A model generated the notes under the pieces. That model saw only the letters and a program-made list of their open reading frames with translations, was not told the DNA's origin and did not search any database. Positions 1-7,146 of a DNA stretch of 21,449 bases are shown here, in pieces (positions within the stretch are counted from its first letter, which is position 1; the number at the start of each line of letters is the position of its first letter). The translations under genes were made by a program, and so were the position numbers. Source of the stretch: JBAXEO01 sp964541375 (GTDB lineage: Bacteria; Actinomycetota; Coriobacteriia; Anaerosomatales; JAAXUF01); NCBI GenBank assembly GCA_964541375.1, contig CAZIPT010000031.1, positions 1 through 21,449 on the forward strand. Direction: 5' to 3'.

Positions 1-557
1 TTGTGAAGGAGTTTTTCCCGACAGGCGCACCGACCGGGGCGCACCGGCGCGATGACCTGCATCACCCGGCGCGCGTGATCGAACGCGACGACCACGTCGG
101 CCATCATGAACGTGAAGTCGGGCACGTCGAGCACATCGACCCCGTGCCGAGGAACCCGCTCGAAGGTGGTCGCGGTCTCATAGCCGACGTAGCCCACCGC
201 GCCCCCGACGAAGAGCGGCAGCCCCGGCACACGCGCCACGCTGCCGGCGGCGAGTTCGCGAGCCACGACACGCAGCGGGTCGTCCGCGAGTTCGCCCGCC
301 ACGCCGCCGTTTTCGACGAGCACTTGGTTGCCTCGGCCGCTGATGACCGCACCGTCACCGACGCCCAGGAAGCTGTAGCGGCCGAGCCGTTCTCCCCCGA
401 TGACGCTCTCAAGCAGGAACGCGTGCTCGGCCCCATCCGCGAGCGCGAGAAACGCGCTGATCGGGGTCGCGAGGTCCGCGTACACCTCGCGGGCGACGGG
501 CACCACATCGTGGTCGGCGGCCAGCGCCGTGAACTCTTCTCTGCTCGGCAGAATCAT
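1..557 (-). CDS. trpE: Anthranilate synthase component I, N-terminal part (cut by window edge)
   Basis: Reading the minus strand from ATG at 557-555 gives 185 open codons to the window edge. The stretch ESVIGGERLGRYSFLG at about residues 50-65 is the tryptophan-sensing signature of TrpE, followed by the usual glycine-rich LFVGGAVGYVGYE (about 115-127). TrpE makes anthranilate from chorismate and glutamine-derived ammonia, the first committed step to tryptophan. The C-terminal chorismate-binding domain lies outside the window. A GGAAGGA ribosome site sits upstream of the ATG, and the gene is preceded by a Trp-type T-box leader, which supports trpE over the paralogous pabB. The last 13 or so residues before the edge (after APVRPG) do not look like the family and are richer in A/T; this may be a natural variable linker or a poor-quality contig end. 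Confidence 0.9.
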   Translation of the reverse strand, partial: MILPSREEFTALAADHDVVPVAREVYADLATPISAFLALADGAEHAFLLESVIGGERLGRYSFLGVGDGAVISGRGNQVLVENGGVAGELADDPLRVVARELAAGSVARVPGLPLFVGGAVGYVGYETATTFERVPRHGVDVLDVPDFTFMMADVVVAFDHARRVMQVIAPVRPGRCACREKLLH

Positions 558-604
558 GTGTTGTCGCGTCCTTCCCTACTCCGTGGTTCCCAACAAGGGC
601 CCCG

Positions 605-638
605 AAAATGCAAAAGCCCCCGTCCACCAAGGGACGAG
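605..638 (-). terminator. Conditional terminator of the trpE T-box leader
   Basis: On the minus strand CTCGTCC (638-632), loop CTTGGT and GGACGGG (625-619) form a 7-bp stem, followed by a T-rich tail GGCTTTTGCATTTT ending at 605. The 5' arm shares CCCTT bases with the T-box antiterminator, so the two structures are mutually exclusive, as expected for transcription-attenuating T-boxes. Confidence 0.85.
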
Positions 639-890
639 AGCAATCTCGCGGTACCACCCTTGTTGCTTCGCCACCCTCGGCGAAACCACTTAGTCTCCGA
701 CGATACTCGGCCTTAGAAGTTCGGCCTTCATATATCCGGCCCCTTGTATCGGTGGGTGTCCGCCGAGACTAGTAGGCTGCAGTTGCAGCCGTTGCCTCAG
801 AACCTCAGGGGCCCATTCCGACGGTCCTCCGCGCCAGGTTTCCACCATCTCCCGGCTCTCTATCGCTTCGGCACCGACGTACTCTTCCCC
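605..890 (-). ncRNA. T-box leader sensing tRNA-Trp, upstream of trpE
   Basis: The minus strand carries the hallmark T-box sequence AGGGTGGTACCGCG at 660-647, which pairs with the NCCA end of uncharged tRNA. Further 5' are a Stem I with GAGAGCCGGGAGATGGTGG (about 860-842) and a specifier region reading CGGAATGGGCCCCTGAG, with TGG at 815-813 as the specifier codon for tryptophan. The antiterminator can form between CAAGGG at the T-box and CCCTTG at 633-628; the alternative is a terminator at 638-605. When tRNA-Trp is uncharged, read-through into trpE is expected. The specifier fits the downstream gene. The 5' boundary near 890 is estimated from the start of the Stem I helix. Confidence 0.93.
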
Positions 891-918
891 GTCACAGGCG
901 CGTATTCGGTTGAGGAGC

Positions 919-949
919 AGTCTACGCCCGGCATGCGGGGCGGTGTCAA
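919..949 (-). promoter_or_regulatory. Candidate promoter of the trpE leader transcript
   Basis: The minus strand has a perfect TTGACA at 949-944 and TAGACT at 924-919, with a 19-bp spacer that is slightly long. Transcription would start near 912, about 20 nt before Stem I of the T-box. The divergent peptidase gene starts at 1003, so its own promoter must lie in the same short interval; no clear plus-strand promoter was identified there. Confidence 0.6.
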
Positions 950-1002
950 GAGGCGGTGTATCCTGATGCAGAGAGTCTCATTCAACCCGCGAGAGGATTC
1001 GC

Positions 1003-1905
1003 GTGCGCCATACCGCCACACGTATGCTACGCATTTGCGCGACCGCCCTGGCCGCCACGCTGGCGCTGGGACTCCCCGCGACGGCCCACGCGGCCGCTCC
1101 GCTGCCGTTCTCAAGGGCGAACGCTTCCGCGCACATCTCGGCGCTGTGCGCGAACGGCCCGCGTGTAGAGGGCTCGGTCTCCGAACACCGGGCATTCGAC
1201 TACATCTCTTCACAACTGCAGGCCTCCGGTTATCGGATCACCGTTCAAGACGTGAAGCTTCCCAAGGGAAAGCTCACCCACAACCTCATCGCGGAGAAGA
1301 AGGGTCGCTCAGCTGAGGTAATCGTCTTGGGTGCGCATGTCGACACCAAGGCCCCTGCCCCGGGAGCGAATGACAACGGTTCCGGAGTGGCCGTCCTGCT
1401 CGAACTCGCGCGTGACTTCAAGGGGGCCAGGACTCAGCCGACTATTCGCTTCGTGTTCTTTGGCGGTGAAGAGATGTCGGACAAGAATCCGGACCACCAT
1501 CACTACGGATCGCGCGCCTATCTGCGCTCTCTGTCCAAGGCCCAGCGTCGCAGGATCGCAGGGATGGTCAGCGTAGACATGGTCGGATACGGATCCGTGT
1601 TCAACGTCCGCAGCATGAAGGTCGGCCCGCGGACGATTGTCCAGTCGCTGCAGCGCTCAGCCGCACGCCAGCGGATCCGGATGCCGTTCCTCAAGGATCC
1701 TGGCCGGTACGGGTGGAGCGACCACGAGCCGTTCGAGCGGGCGTCGATTCCTGCCGCCTGGCTCGAGTGGCGCAACGACACCACGTGCCATACGCGCAAG
1801 GACGCTCCGAGCCACATTGATCCGAAGCGCGTGGCCACCAGTGGCACCTTCGTCTCGAAGTGGCTTTCGCAGATGAGCGCTTCTGAACTTGCCTCTTTGC
1901 GCTGA
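1003..1905 (+). CDS. Secreted M28-family zinc aminopeptidase
   Basis: A 300-residue protein begins with GTG at 1003, five bases after a GAGAGGA ribosome site. Residues 5-31 form a Sec-type signal peptide ending in ATAHAA, so the enzyme is probably exported. The M28 metal ligands are visible in order: H112 and D114 in GAHVDT, D124 in GANDNGSG, the catalytic-plus-ligand pair E156-E157 in FFGGEE, D192 in SVDMVGY, and H263 in TCHTRKD, together with the usual SDHEPF segment at 239-244. The family includes aminopeptidases and glutamate carboxypeptidase-like enzymes that remove N-terminal residues using two zinc ions. At about 300 residues it is a bare catalytic domain with no PA insert. It diverges from trpE and is not part of an evident operon. 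The substrate cannot be told from the sequence. Confidence 0.93.
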   Translation: MRHTATRMLRICATALAATLALGLPATAHAAAPLPFSRANASAHISALCANGPRVEGSVSEHRAFDYISSQLQASGYRITVQDVKLPKGKLTHNLIAEKKGRSAEVIVLGAHVDTKAPAPGANDNGSGVAVLLELARDFKGARTQPTIRFVFFGGEEMSDKNPDHHHYGSRAYLRSLSKAQRRRIAGMVSVDMVGYGSVFNVRSMKVGPRTIVQSLQRSAARQRIRMPFLKDPGRYGWSDHEPFERASIPAAWLEWRNDTTCHTRKDAPSHIDPKRVATSGTFVSKWLSQMSASELASLR

Positions 1906-1907
1906 TA

Positions 1908-1926
1908 GAAGCGGGTAGCGCGCTTC
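1908..1926 (+). terminator. Weak hairpin after the M28 peptidase gene
   Basis: GAAGCG (1908-1913) and CGCTTC (1921-1926) form a 6-bp stem just after the stop codon at 1903-1905, followed by ACTTCTGT. The T content of the tail is low, so termination here is only possible. Confidence 0.3.
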
Positions 1927-2033
1927 ACTTCTGTACCGCAAACCACTCGGCAACTTGGCTCAAGGATTGCTGTTTATATACCGATGAGTTCAGTAGCAAA
2001 GGACGGTTGGATTGCGCTGAGGAGCTGAGGGCT

Positions 2034-2168
2034 ATGGTGCGCAAAGAGACGTGCCCCGCCTGCAAAGGCGACCGCTGGGTGACAGTCAAGGACGCAGCCG
2101 GTCACGACAAACATAAGAAGTGTCCCTCGTGCGGTGGACAGGGCTACAAGATCAGACTCGAGCGATAG
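2034..2168 (+). CDS. 44-residue double zinc-knuckle protein (DnaJ-type CxxCxG motifs)
   Basis: ATG at 2034 opens a 44-codon frame ending with TAG at 2166-2168. A GAGGAG ribosome site (2019-2024) lies nine bases upstream and a strong hairpin terminator follows directly, so it looks like a real single-gene unit. The protein has two cysteine knuckles, CPACKG (7-12) and CPSCGGQG (30-37), separated by a basic, histidine-containing stretch. The spacing and the CxxCxGxG form resemble one zinc-binding module of the DnaJ central domain; a single zinc ion bound by four cysteines is expected. No J domain or other fused domain is present. Many bacteria encode orphan DnaJ-like zinc fingers of this kind with unknown roles, possibly in protein or RNA binding. 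The function here is unknown; the coding call itself is well supported. Confidence 0.75.
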   Translation: MVRKETCPACKGDRWVTVKDAAGHDKHKKCPSCGGQGYKIRLER

Positions 2169-2189
2169 TCTGCCCGCAAGGGACGATGA

Positions 2190-2230
2190 CGAATGCGGGT
2201 CGCCTCAGGGCGGTCCGCATTCGGCCTTTC
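2190..2230 (+). terminator. Strong hairpin terminator between convergent genes
   Basis: CGAATGCGG (2190-2198) and CCGCATTCG (2215-2223) form a perfect 9-bp stem, with an inner CGCC/GGCG helix closing the loop, followed by GCCTTTCCT. It sits 21 bases after the zinc-knuckle gene and 8 bases before the stop of the convergent deacetylase gene. The T tail favours plus-strand use; on the minus strand the tail is TCATCGTCCCTT, so it may also stop the long minus-strand transcript. Confidence 0.75.
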
Positions 2231-3469
2231 CTAGGGCGAACTCACCGGATCCCCTAGCACCAGGCTCCAGGAGTAGTAGTAGCGTTTGCCGGCCCCATCG
2301 ATTCCGCGAAGGGTGATCTGCCTGAACCCCACGCGGGCCTTCTCCAGCTGGGCCACCGCGATCCTCCGACCCCCACGATTCACCGTAGCGGTCGCCTTCA
2401 TCGAAGGACCGGACGAGATCTTGATGCCCTTCACGGCCGGCGGGACGTCCGTGATATCGACCGTCACCGTCGTCGACGTGCCCCGGACCCTCGAACCTGG
2501 CGATGGAACGATGTGCCGGGCTTCAAGCACTCCGCTCGTGAGCCGCGCCTTGAAGCCATCGACCGAATCCGCGCGATTGATCGTGAACCGCTTCATGATC
2601 ATGGCGTCCCACGGTCGGGCGTCGGCCACTCCCTCGTCGGTCGTGAACGCCAACTTGTACCCGGCCGCCTTGGCTCGGCTCACCGCCTCGGTGTCGTAGT
2701 AGCCGAAGGGATAGCAGAGCGCTACGGGCCTCTTGCCGATGACTTTGGCGATCCACGCGTCGGAGAGCGTCATCTGCCGCATGATGCGTCGCTGAAAGTC
2801 CAGCTGATTCTCTGTGCCACGCCGAATCAAGGCCTGGTGCGTCCACGTGTGTGACTCGATGTCGTTACCGTCGGCCGCGAGTGCCACGAGCATGTCGCGC
2901 GTCATATAGGCTCCGCCCCTACCGATGAGTTGCGGGTTCACAAAGTAGGTCGCGACATACCCGTACTTCTTCAGGAGCGGCGCGGCGAACTGGAACTGGT
3001 TCTTCCAGCCGTCGTCGAAGGTGATCATGACGGGTTTGTCGGGGAGCGGCGGACCGCCGGCATTGTGCTCGGCGAGCTGACGAGCGGTGATGGTGTGATA
3101 GCCGCCGTCCTTGAGCACCTTGAGCTGCGCCTCGAAAGTGGCCGGAGTGATCGCGATACTGTTCTTCAATTTTGGGTCCACGTGGTGGTACGTGAAGGAA
3201 GGCAGCCGCTCGTAGCCTGCATACGAAGGGGGCTGCAGCACATCCGGATTGATCGCCGGAACCAGTGTGTTTGTGGGGATGACCCCCGGTTTGGACTTGG
3301 GAGTGGGCGACTGGGTCGCCCGAACCGAATCCGCGGTAGCGGAGCGGGTGCTGGGGTCGGTGGGCTTCGTCGCTGCTCGGCGGCCCGAGCAGCCCGAAGC
3401 CGACACCAGCAGCAGCGACGTCGCCAGAACTAGGGCTATCGAGCGGTCGACCCTTGGGGCTATCGGCAC
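2231..3469 (-). CDS. Polysaccharide deacetylase (NodB domain) lipoprotein
   Basis: A carbohydrate esterase family 4 protein of 412 residues. The chosen start is GTG at 3469 because AGGAG (3479-3475) lies five bases upstream; an in-frame GTG two codons earlier overlaps that ribosome site. Residues 8-27 form a signal peptide ending in a lipobox-like SASGC, so membrane anchoring outside the cell is likely, followed by a Ser/Thr/Pro-rich linker to about residue 70. NodB motifs are intact: TFDDG (150-154, catalytic base and metal Asp), SHTWTH (206-211, metal histidines) and YPFGYYD (253-259). Residues from about 310 to the end form an extra domain of unknown, probably beta-rich, type. Such enzymes remove acetyl groups from peptidoglycan or surface glycans. 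It follows hisE by 62 bases on the same strand with no clear terminator between them. Confidence 0.92.
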   Translation of the reverse strand: MPIAPRVDRSIALVLATSLLLVSASGCSGRRAATKPTDPSTRSATADSVRATQSPTPKSKPGVIPTNTLVPAINPDVLQPPSYAGYERLPSFTYHHVDPKLKNSIAITPATFEAQLKVLKDGGYHTITARQLAEHNAGGPPLPDKPVMITFDDGWKNQFQFAAPLLKKYGYVATYFVNPQLIGRGGAYMTRDMLVALAADGNDIESHTWTHQALIRRGTENQLDFQRRIMRQMTLSDAWIAKVIGKRPVALCYPFGYYDTEAVSRAKAAGYKLAFTTDEGVADARPWDAMIMKRFTINRADSVDGFKARLTSGVLEARHIVPSPGSRVRGTSTTVTVDITDVPPAVKGIKISSGPSMKATATVNRGGRRIAVAQLEKARVGFRQITLRGIDGAGKRYYYSWSLVLGDPVSSP

Positions 3470-3531
3470 GGACACTCCTGGATGGCGTCGGTGGTCGGAC
3501 GAGGCCGCATCAACCTCAACGGCGGTTCGCG

Positions 3532-3840
3532 CTAGACGCGACGGGCGGCAAGATCAGCCGCGAGATCATCGGGCGTGATTCCCCAGCGGGCCATGACCAC
3601 CAGCAGGTGGTATACCACGTCGCCGATCTCGTAGCGGAGATGCTCTGGGTCACCGTCCTTGGCGGCCATGATGACCTCACCGGCTTCCTCGGCGATCTTC
3701 TTGAGGAGTTTGTCCTCCGGGCCCTGGAGGAGCTTCGCCGTGTAGGACTCGCCAGGGTCGGCATCTCGGCGTGATTCGATGACGTCCCAGAGCTCGGCTA
3801 TGACCTCCGAGAAACGCGCGGAGCCGCCGGCGTCACTCAT
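3532..3840 (-). CDS. hisE: Phosphoribosyl-ATP pyrophosphohydrolase
   Basis: This 102-residue enzyme hydrolyses phosphoribosyl-ATP to phosphoribosyl-AMP, the second step of histidine synthesis. The MazG-like metal-binding helix pattern is intact: KKIAEEAGE at 47-55 and E71/D74 in YEIGDVVYH. The frame stays open further upstream, but ATG at 3840 is preferred because it overlaps the end of hisI by eight bases (stop at 3835-3833), a coupling arrangement repeated elsewhere in this operon, and because 102 residues matches the family. HisE and HisI are separate proteins here, unlike the fused HisIE of enterobacteria. Confidence 0.95.
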   Translation of the reverse strand: MSDAGGSARFSEVIAELWDVIESRRDADPGESYTAKLLQGPEDKLLKKIAEEAGEVIMAAKDGDPEHLRYEIGDVVYHLLVVMARWGITPDDLAADLAARRV

Positions 3841-4219
3841 CGCCGGCACCTTCTCGGCCGAGCCGGGCGGCATCCGGGTAGAGCCGCCGATAGAAGCAGG
3901 TGCGCTCTCCCGTGTGGCAGGCGCCGGGGCCGTTCTGGTTGACCAGTACGAGCAGGCAGTCGGCGTCGCAGTCGTAGAGGATCTCGATGACGTCTTGCGT
4001 GTGGCCGCTGCTCTCGCCCTTCATCCAGTACTTCTTGCGGCTTCGGCTCCAGAACCAGGTCTTGCCGGACTCGACAGTCTCGACAAGCGACTCCCGGTTC
4101 ATGTAGGCGACCATGAGGACCTCGCGGGTGTCGTGCTGTTGGACGACCGCCGGGATCAGTCCGTTGGCGTCAAAGGTCAGCTCGTCGAAGCCGAGCAGGT
4201 CGTGCTCGCGGTTGGTCAT
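3833..4219 (-). CDS. hisI: Phosphoribosyl-AMP cyclohydrolase
   Basis: A 128-residue zinc and magnesium enzyme that opens the adenine ring of phosphoribosyl-AMP, the third step of the pathway. Family signatures are WFWSRSRKKYWMKGESSGH (55-73), the metal-binding DCDAD (83-87), and the zinc cysteines C84, C101 and C108 in GACHTGERTCFYR. The ATG is preceded by GAGGAG seven bases upstream. It lies 56 bases after the M48-like gene and overlaps hisE. Confidence 0.96.
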   Translation of the reverse strand: MTNREHDLLGFDELTFDANGLIPAVVQQHDTREVLMVAYMNRESLVETVESGKTWFWSRSRKKYWMKGESSGHTQDVIEILYDCDADCLLVLVNQNGPGACHTGERTCFYRRLYPDAARLGREGAGDE

Positions 4220-4275
4220 GACGCGGCTCCTCGCCGACGGGGATGGATACGAACCAGTCTAGCATCGCGCCGCGT

Positions 4276-5547
4276 TCAGCCTGCAGCGGGCATTCGCGCT
4301 CCACAAGCGATGCAGCTGTGGTTTCCCGGTGAGTTGCCCGCATGGCACCTGGGGCAGCTGACCGAGATCCGTTCCGCGCGCTTCACGCCGCCGACAGCGC
4401 CGACCGGGGCATCGGCCGCGATCAGCACCGCGCTTGCCAGCGGCGCCTCAGGGTTGCTCCCCCGCTCCGCGGCCTGTGGAGCAGGCTCGACCGGACCGGC
4501 GGGCATCGAGCTGGTGGGCGCTGCCGGCTCGGCAGCGACGGCGGCGGTCGCCGATGGTGCCTCGGGTCGGCTTCCGGCCGCGGTCGTCCAGCCGGCGATG
4601 GCGCCCTCGGCCCCACTGACTTCGCGGAGCTTGAGCGCGCGGATGCCCTCAGCACCGCTGACCGACGCTGATTGCTCCGCGCCGGGGAAGCCGCCGGAGC
4701 CGTTCATTATGTGCTCCTCGGCGATCAGCGCGGCGACGGCGGCCGCCGCTTTCGGCGGCAACCCCTCGCCGTGAGCCGAGATCTCCTCGGCCATGACCTT
4801 GGCGCTATCGATGTAGGGCCACGCCAGGAAGCCGAAGACCGCGTCGTGGCCGCCGGCGAACGCGAACCCGGGCACGTCCGTGGGTGTGATCGACAGACGT
4901 TCCAGGAGTTCGATCATGGGCACAGGCTCGTGCAGTATCTGTAGGCCCTCACGATCGCCGGCGACGGCGGCGTCAAGCCATGCCGCGAAGAGCGTCGGGT
5001 CGCGGTCGGGTGGGACAGGATCCTCTCGCAAGGACTCCGAGAACTGGTGCCCGGCGGCAAAGGAGCTCGTGTCCACCCGGCTGCGCCCGACGAGCATCGC
5101 AAGACCCGCTCGCTGCTCGGCACGCGAAAGACCCGCGAAACCGCTGCTCACGGAGATGCTCAGGCCACCGCCCGCTCGTGTGGCGAAAGCATTGAGCGAG
5201 TCCGAGAAGTACATGAGCAGCGCAGGCGGTCTCGAAAGGCCGGCTGCAAGGGAGACGTCGTGGAGCGCCCGCTTGGTGTCAGGCAGCATCCCGGTGGCGA
5301 CAGGAACCGCGCCTATCGCCTGCTTGGTGCGCAACTCTTTGACCGTCCTGATCAGGGGAAACATCAGAATCGCGCCGAGCGGCACCAGAATGCGCGCAAC
5401 GATCTGCCAGGCTCCGATACTGTGTGACGACACCAGGAACCACACGGCGTACGCAAGCATCCCCAGGAGAACGAGCACGAGCGCCCCTGCGCTGATCCAC
5501 CTGCGCCGGTCGCGGTCTATCGCCCCCCACAGTGTCCGTTGCGCCAT
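4276..5547 (-). CDS. Membrane M48-like pseudopeptidase with C-terminal zinc ribbon
   Basis: The protein has 423 residues, starts at ATG 5547 and has GGGGAG eight bases upstream. Two hydrophobic helices (about 18-40 and 47-67) are followed by a region resembling the M48/HtpX peptidase core: SDSLNAFATRAGGGLSISVS (115-134) matches the strand before the active site, and LSRAEQRAGLAMLVGR (140-155) aligns by eye with the family pattern LSxxExxAVLAHELGH. The HExxH zinc site is replaced by MLVGR (151-155), so peptidase activity is unlikely. Residues 290-390 are Ala/Pro-rich and low in complexity; the end carries C398-x2-C401 and C412-x2-C415, a zinc ribbon. It sits between hisF and hisI, breaking an otherwise pure his operon. 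I cannot name a function; a scaffolding or regulatory role would be inference. M48 relationship is moderately sure, loss of HExxH is directly visible. Confidence 0.8.
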   Translation of the reverse strand: MAQRTLWGAIDRDRRRWISAGALVLVLLGMLAYAVWFLVSSHSIGAWQIVARILVPLGAILMFPLIRTVKELRTKQAIGAVPVATGMLPDTKRALHDVSLAAGLSRPPALLMYFSDSLNAFATRAGGGLSISVSSGFAGLSRAEQRAGLAMLVGRSRVDTSSFAAGHQFSESLREDPVPPDRDPTLFAAWLDAAVAGDREGLQILHEPVPMIELLERLSITPTDVPGFAFAGGHDAVFGFLAWPYIDSAKVMAEEISAHGEGLPPKAAAAVAALIAEEHIMNGSGGFPGAEQSASVSGAEGIRALKLREVSGAEGAIAGWTTAAGSRPEAPSATAAVAAEPAAPTSSMPAGPVEPAPQAAERGSNPEAPLASAVLIAADAPVGAVGGVKRAERISVSCPRCHAGNSPGNHSCIACGARMPAAG

Positions 5548-5612
5548 CGCGTGAGCTCCCCGCTCTCGCCCAGACTCTCAACTCGGTCTATCGGCAGACC
5601 AGCAGGCGGCCT

Positions 5613-6407
5613 CTAGAGCTCCGGAGTCGCACTCTCGGGCACCGGCAATCTCACCGGCACGCCGGCCGAAGCCATGGCCTCCTTCACCTGCAGAACGGTG
5701 TACTCGCCAAAGTGGAAGACGCTCGCCGCGAGCACCGCGTCCGCGTCGGCCTCGACGACCGCCTCGGCGAAGTGCTCGAGCTTGCCCGCCCCACCGCTCG
5801 CGATGACCGGGATGTTGAGCTCACGGGTGATCGCACGGGTGAGCGGGATGTCGAAGCCATCCTTGGTGCCGTCGCAGTCCATGCTCGTGAGCAGAATCTC
5901 TCCCGCGCCGAGCCGCTCCGCTTCCCGCGCCCAGCCGACCGCATCGAGCTCGGTGTTGATGCGACCGCCGTTGACGAAGACCTCCCACCGGTCGCGCCCG
6001 CCGGCGACGCGACGCGCGTCGATCGCCACCACGATGCACTGCGAGCCGTAGATGCGGCTGGTGTGTGTGATCAGCGACGGGTCGCGGACGGCGGCGCTGT
6101 TGAGCGAGATCTTGTCGGCGCCGGCCTTGAGCATCGCACGGATGTCGTCGGCGGAACGCATGCCTCCACCCACCGTGTACGGGATGAAGCACTCCTCGGC
6201 GGTGTGGGTCGCGACCTCGAGCATCGACGGCCGCTCCTCGTGCGTGGCGGTGATGTCGAGAAACACGACCTCGTCGGCGCCGGCTTTGTCGTAGATGGCG
6301 GCCATCTCGACCGGGTCACCGGCGTCGCGCAGGTTCACGAAGTTGACGCCCTTTACGACGCGGCCCTCGTGGACGTCTAGACAGGGAATGACACGTTTCA
6401 TCAGCAT
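5613..6407 (-). CDS. hisF: Imidazole glycerol phosphate synthase, cyclase subunit
   Basis: A 264-residue (beta/alpha)8 barrel that uses ammonia from HisH to turn PRFAR into imidazole glycerol phosphate and AICAR. The two catalytic aspartates fall at the canonical positions D11 (IPCLDV) and D130 (VVAIDA), and the phosphate-binding VGGGMRS and VIASGGAG loops are present. Start ATG at 6407 (MLMKRVIPCLDV) is chosen because this N-terminus is typical of the family; an ATG two codons later is possible. The gene begins seven bases after the hisA stop, with GGGAGG inside the hisA end. Confidence 0.96.
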   Translation of the reverse strand: MLMKRVIPCLDVHEGRVVKGVNFVNLRDAGDPVEMAAIYDKAGADEVVFLDITATHEERPSMLEVATHTAEECFIPYTVGGGMRSADDIRAMLKAGADKISLNSAAVRDPSLITHTSRIYGSQCIVVAIDARRVAGGRDRWEVFVNGGRINTELDAVGWAREAERLGAGEILLTSMDCDGTKDGFDIPLTRAITRELNIPVIASGGAGKLEHFAEAVVEADADAVLAASVFHFGEYTVLQVKEAMASAGVPVRLPVPESATPEL

Positions 6408-6414
6408 CGCGACG

Positions 6415-7146
6415 TCAGGCCTCCCCGCGAGCGGCTTCGAGCGCCTCGGGCAGCGTGAACGCGCCTTCGTAGAGCGCCCGGCCGGTGATGACGCCTTCGA
6501 TGACGCCGGGACCGAGTGCGGCGAGCCTACGGATGTCGCCGAGTGTGGAGACACCGCCGCTTGCGACCACAGGGAAGCCAGCGCTGATGGCGACGCCCAC
6601 GTACGCCGGCGTGCTGATGCCGGTCTGCATGCCGTCGCGCGAGATGTCGGTGTAGACGAGATGGCGGATGCCAAGATGGCGCAGCTCGCCGACAAGAACC
6701 TGCGCCGACGTCGCCGTACCCGAACGCCAGCCCTCGACCGCGACCATGCCGTCGCGCGCGTCCACTCCCGCCACCACGGCCTCACCGCAGCACTTCACCG
6801 CCGCGCGAACGAACTCAGGATCGGTGGCGAGCTTGGTGCCGAGCACGATCCGTTCGGCACCCGCGTCCGCCAGTCGGCTGAGCGTCTCAAGTGAACGCAC
6901 TCCCCCGCCGACTTCGAGCCTTGCGCCTGTCTCGCGCGCGATGCGCTCCACAACGTCGATGTTGCCGGGCACGCCGTCGCGGGCGCCGTCGAGATCGACC
7001 ACATGGATCCACTCGGCGCCCTGATCGAGGAACTCGCGCGCCTGAGCGACAGGGTCCTCGTTGTAGACGGTCACGCGGTCGTAGTCGCCCTGAGCGAGCC
7101 GAACCGCGCGTCCGCCAAGGATGTCGATTGCGGGGAAGACGATCAT
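6415..7146 (-). CDS. hisA: ProFAR isomerase
   Basis: A 243-residue (beta/alpha)8 barrel carrying out the Amadori isomerisation of ProFAR to PRFAR. The catalytic aspartates are D8 (PAIDIL) and D129 (GVDARDG), and the phosphate loops VGGGVRS (79-85) and VASGGVS are seen. The N-terminal VRLAQGDYDRVTVYNEDP is of the ordinary bacterial HisA type and not the bifunctional PriA type of streptomycetes and mycobacteria, so a separate TrpF is expected. ATG at 7146 overlaps the hisH stop by one base (TGATG). Confidence 0.95.
   Translation of the reverse strand: MIVFPAIDILGGRAVRLAQGDYDRVTVYNEDPVAQAREFLDQGAEWIHVVDLDGARDGVPGNIDVVERIARETGARLEVGGGVRSLETLSRLADAGAERIVLGTKLATDPEFVRAAVKCCGEAVVAGVDARDGMVAVEGWRSGTATSAQVLVGELRHLGIRHLVYTDISRDGMQTGISTPAYVGVAISAGFPVVASGGVSTLGDIRRLAALGPGVIEGVITGRALYEGAFTLPEALEAARGEA

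Noticed and set aside
3..716. Plus-strand open frame of 237 codons over trpE and its leader
   Set aside because: The opposite strand encodes the TrpE N-terminus and a T-box with intact motifs, so this frame is a shadow.
4276..5547. Active HtpX-like protease
   Set aside because: The HExxH zinc motif is absent at the aligned position and I found no other HExxH in the protein.
6415..7146. PriA (dual HisA/TrpF) identity for hisA
   Set aside because: The N-terminal segment is of the DYxxxTVYxxDP type found in monofunctional HisA, and it lacks the PriA-like GSET loop.
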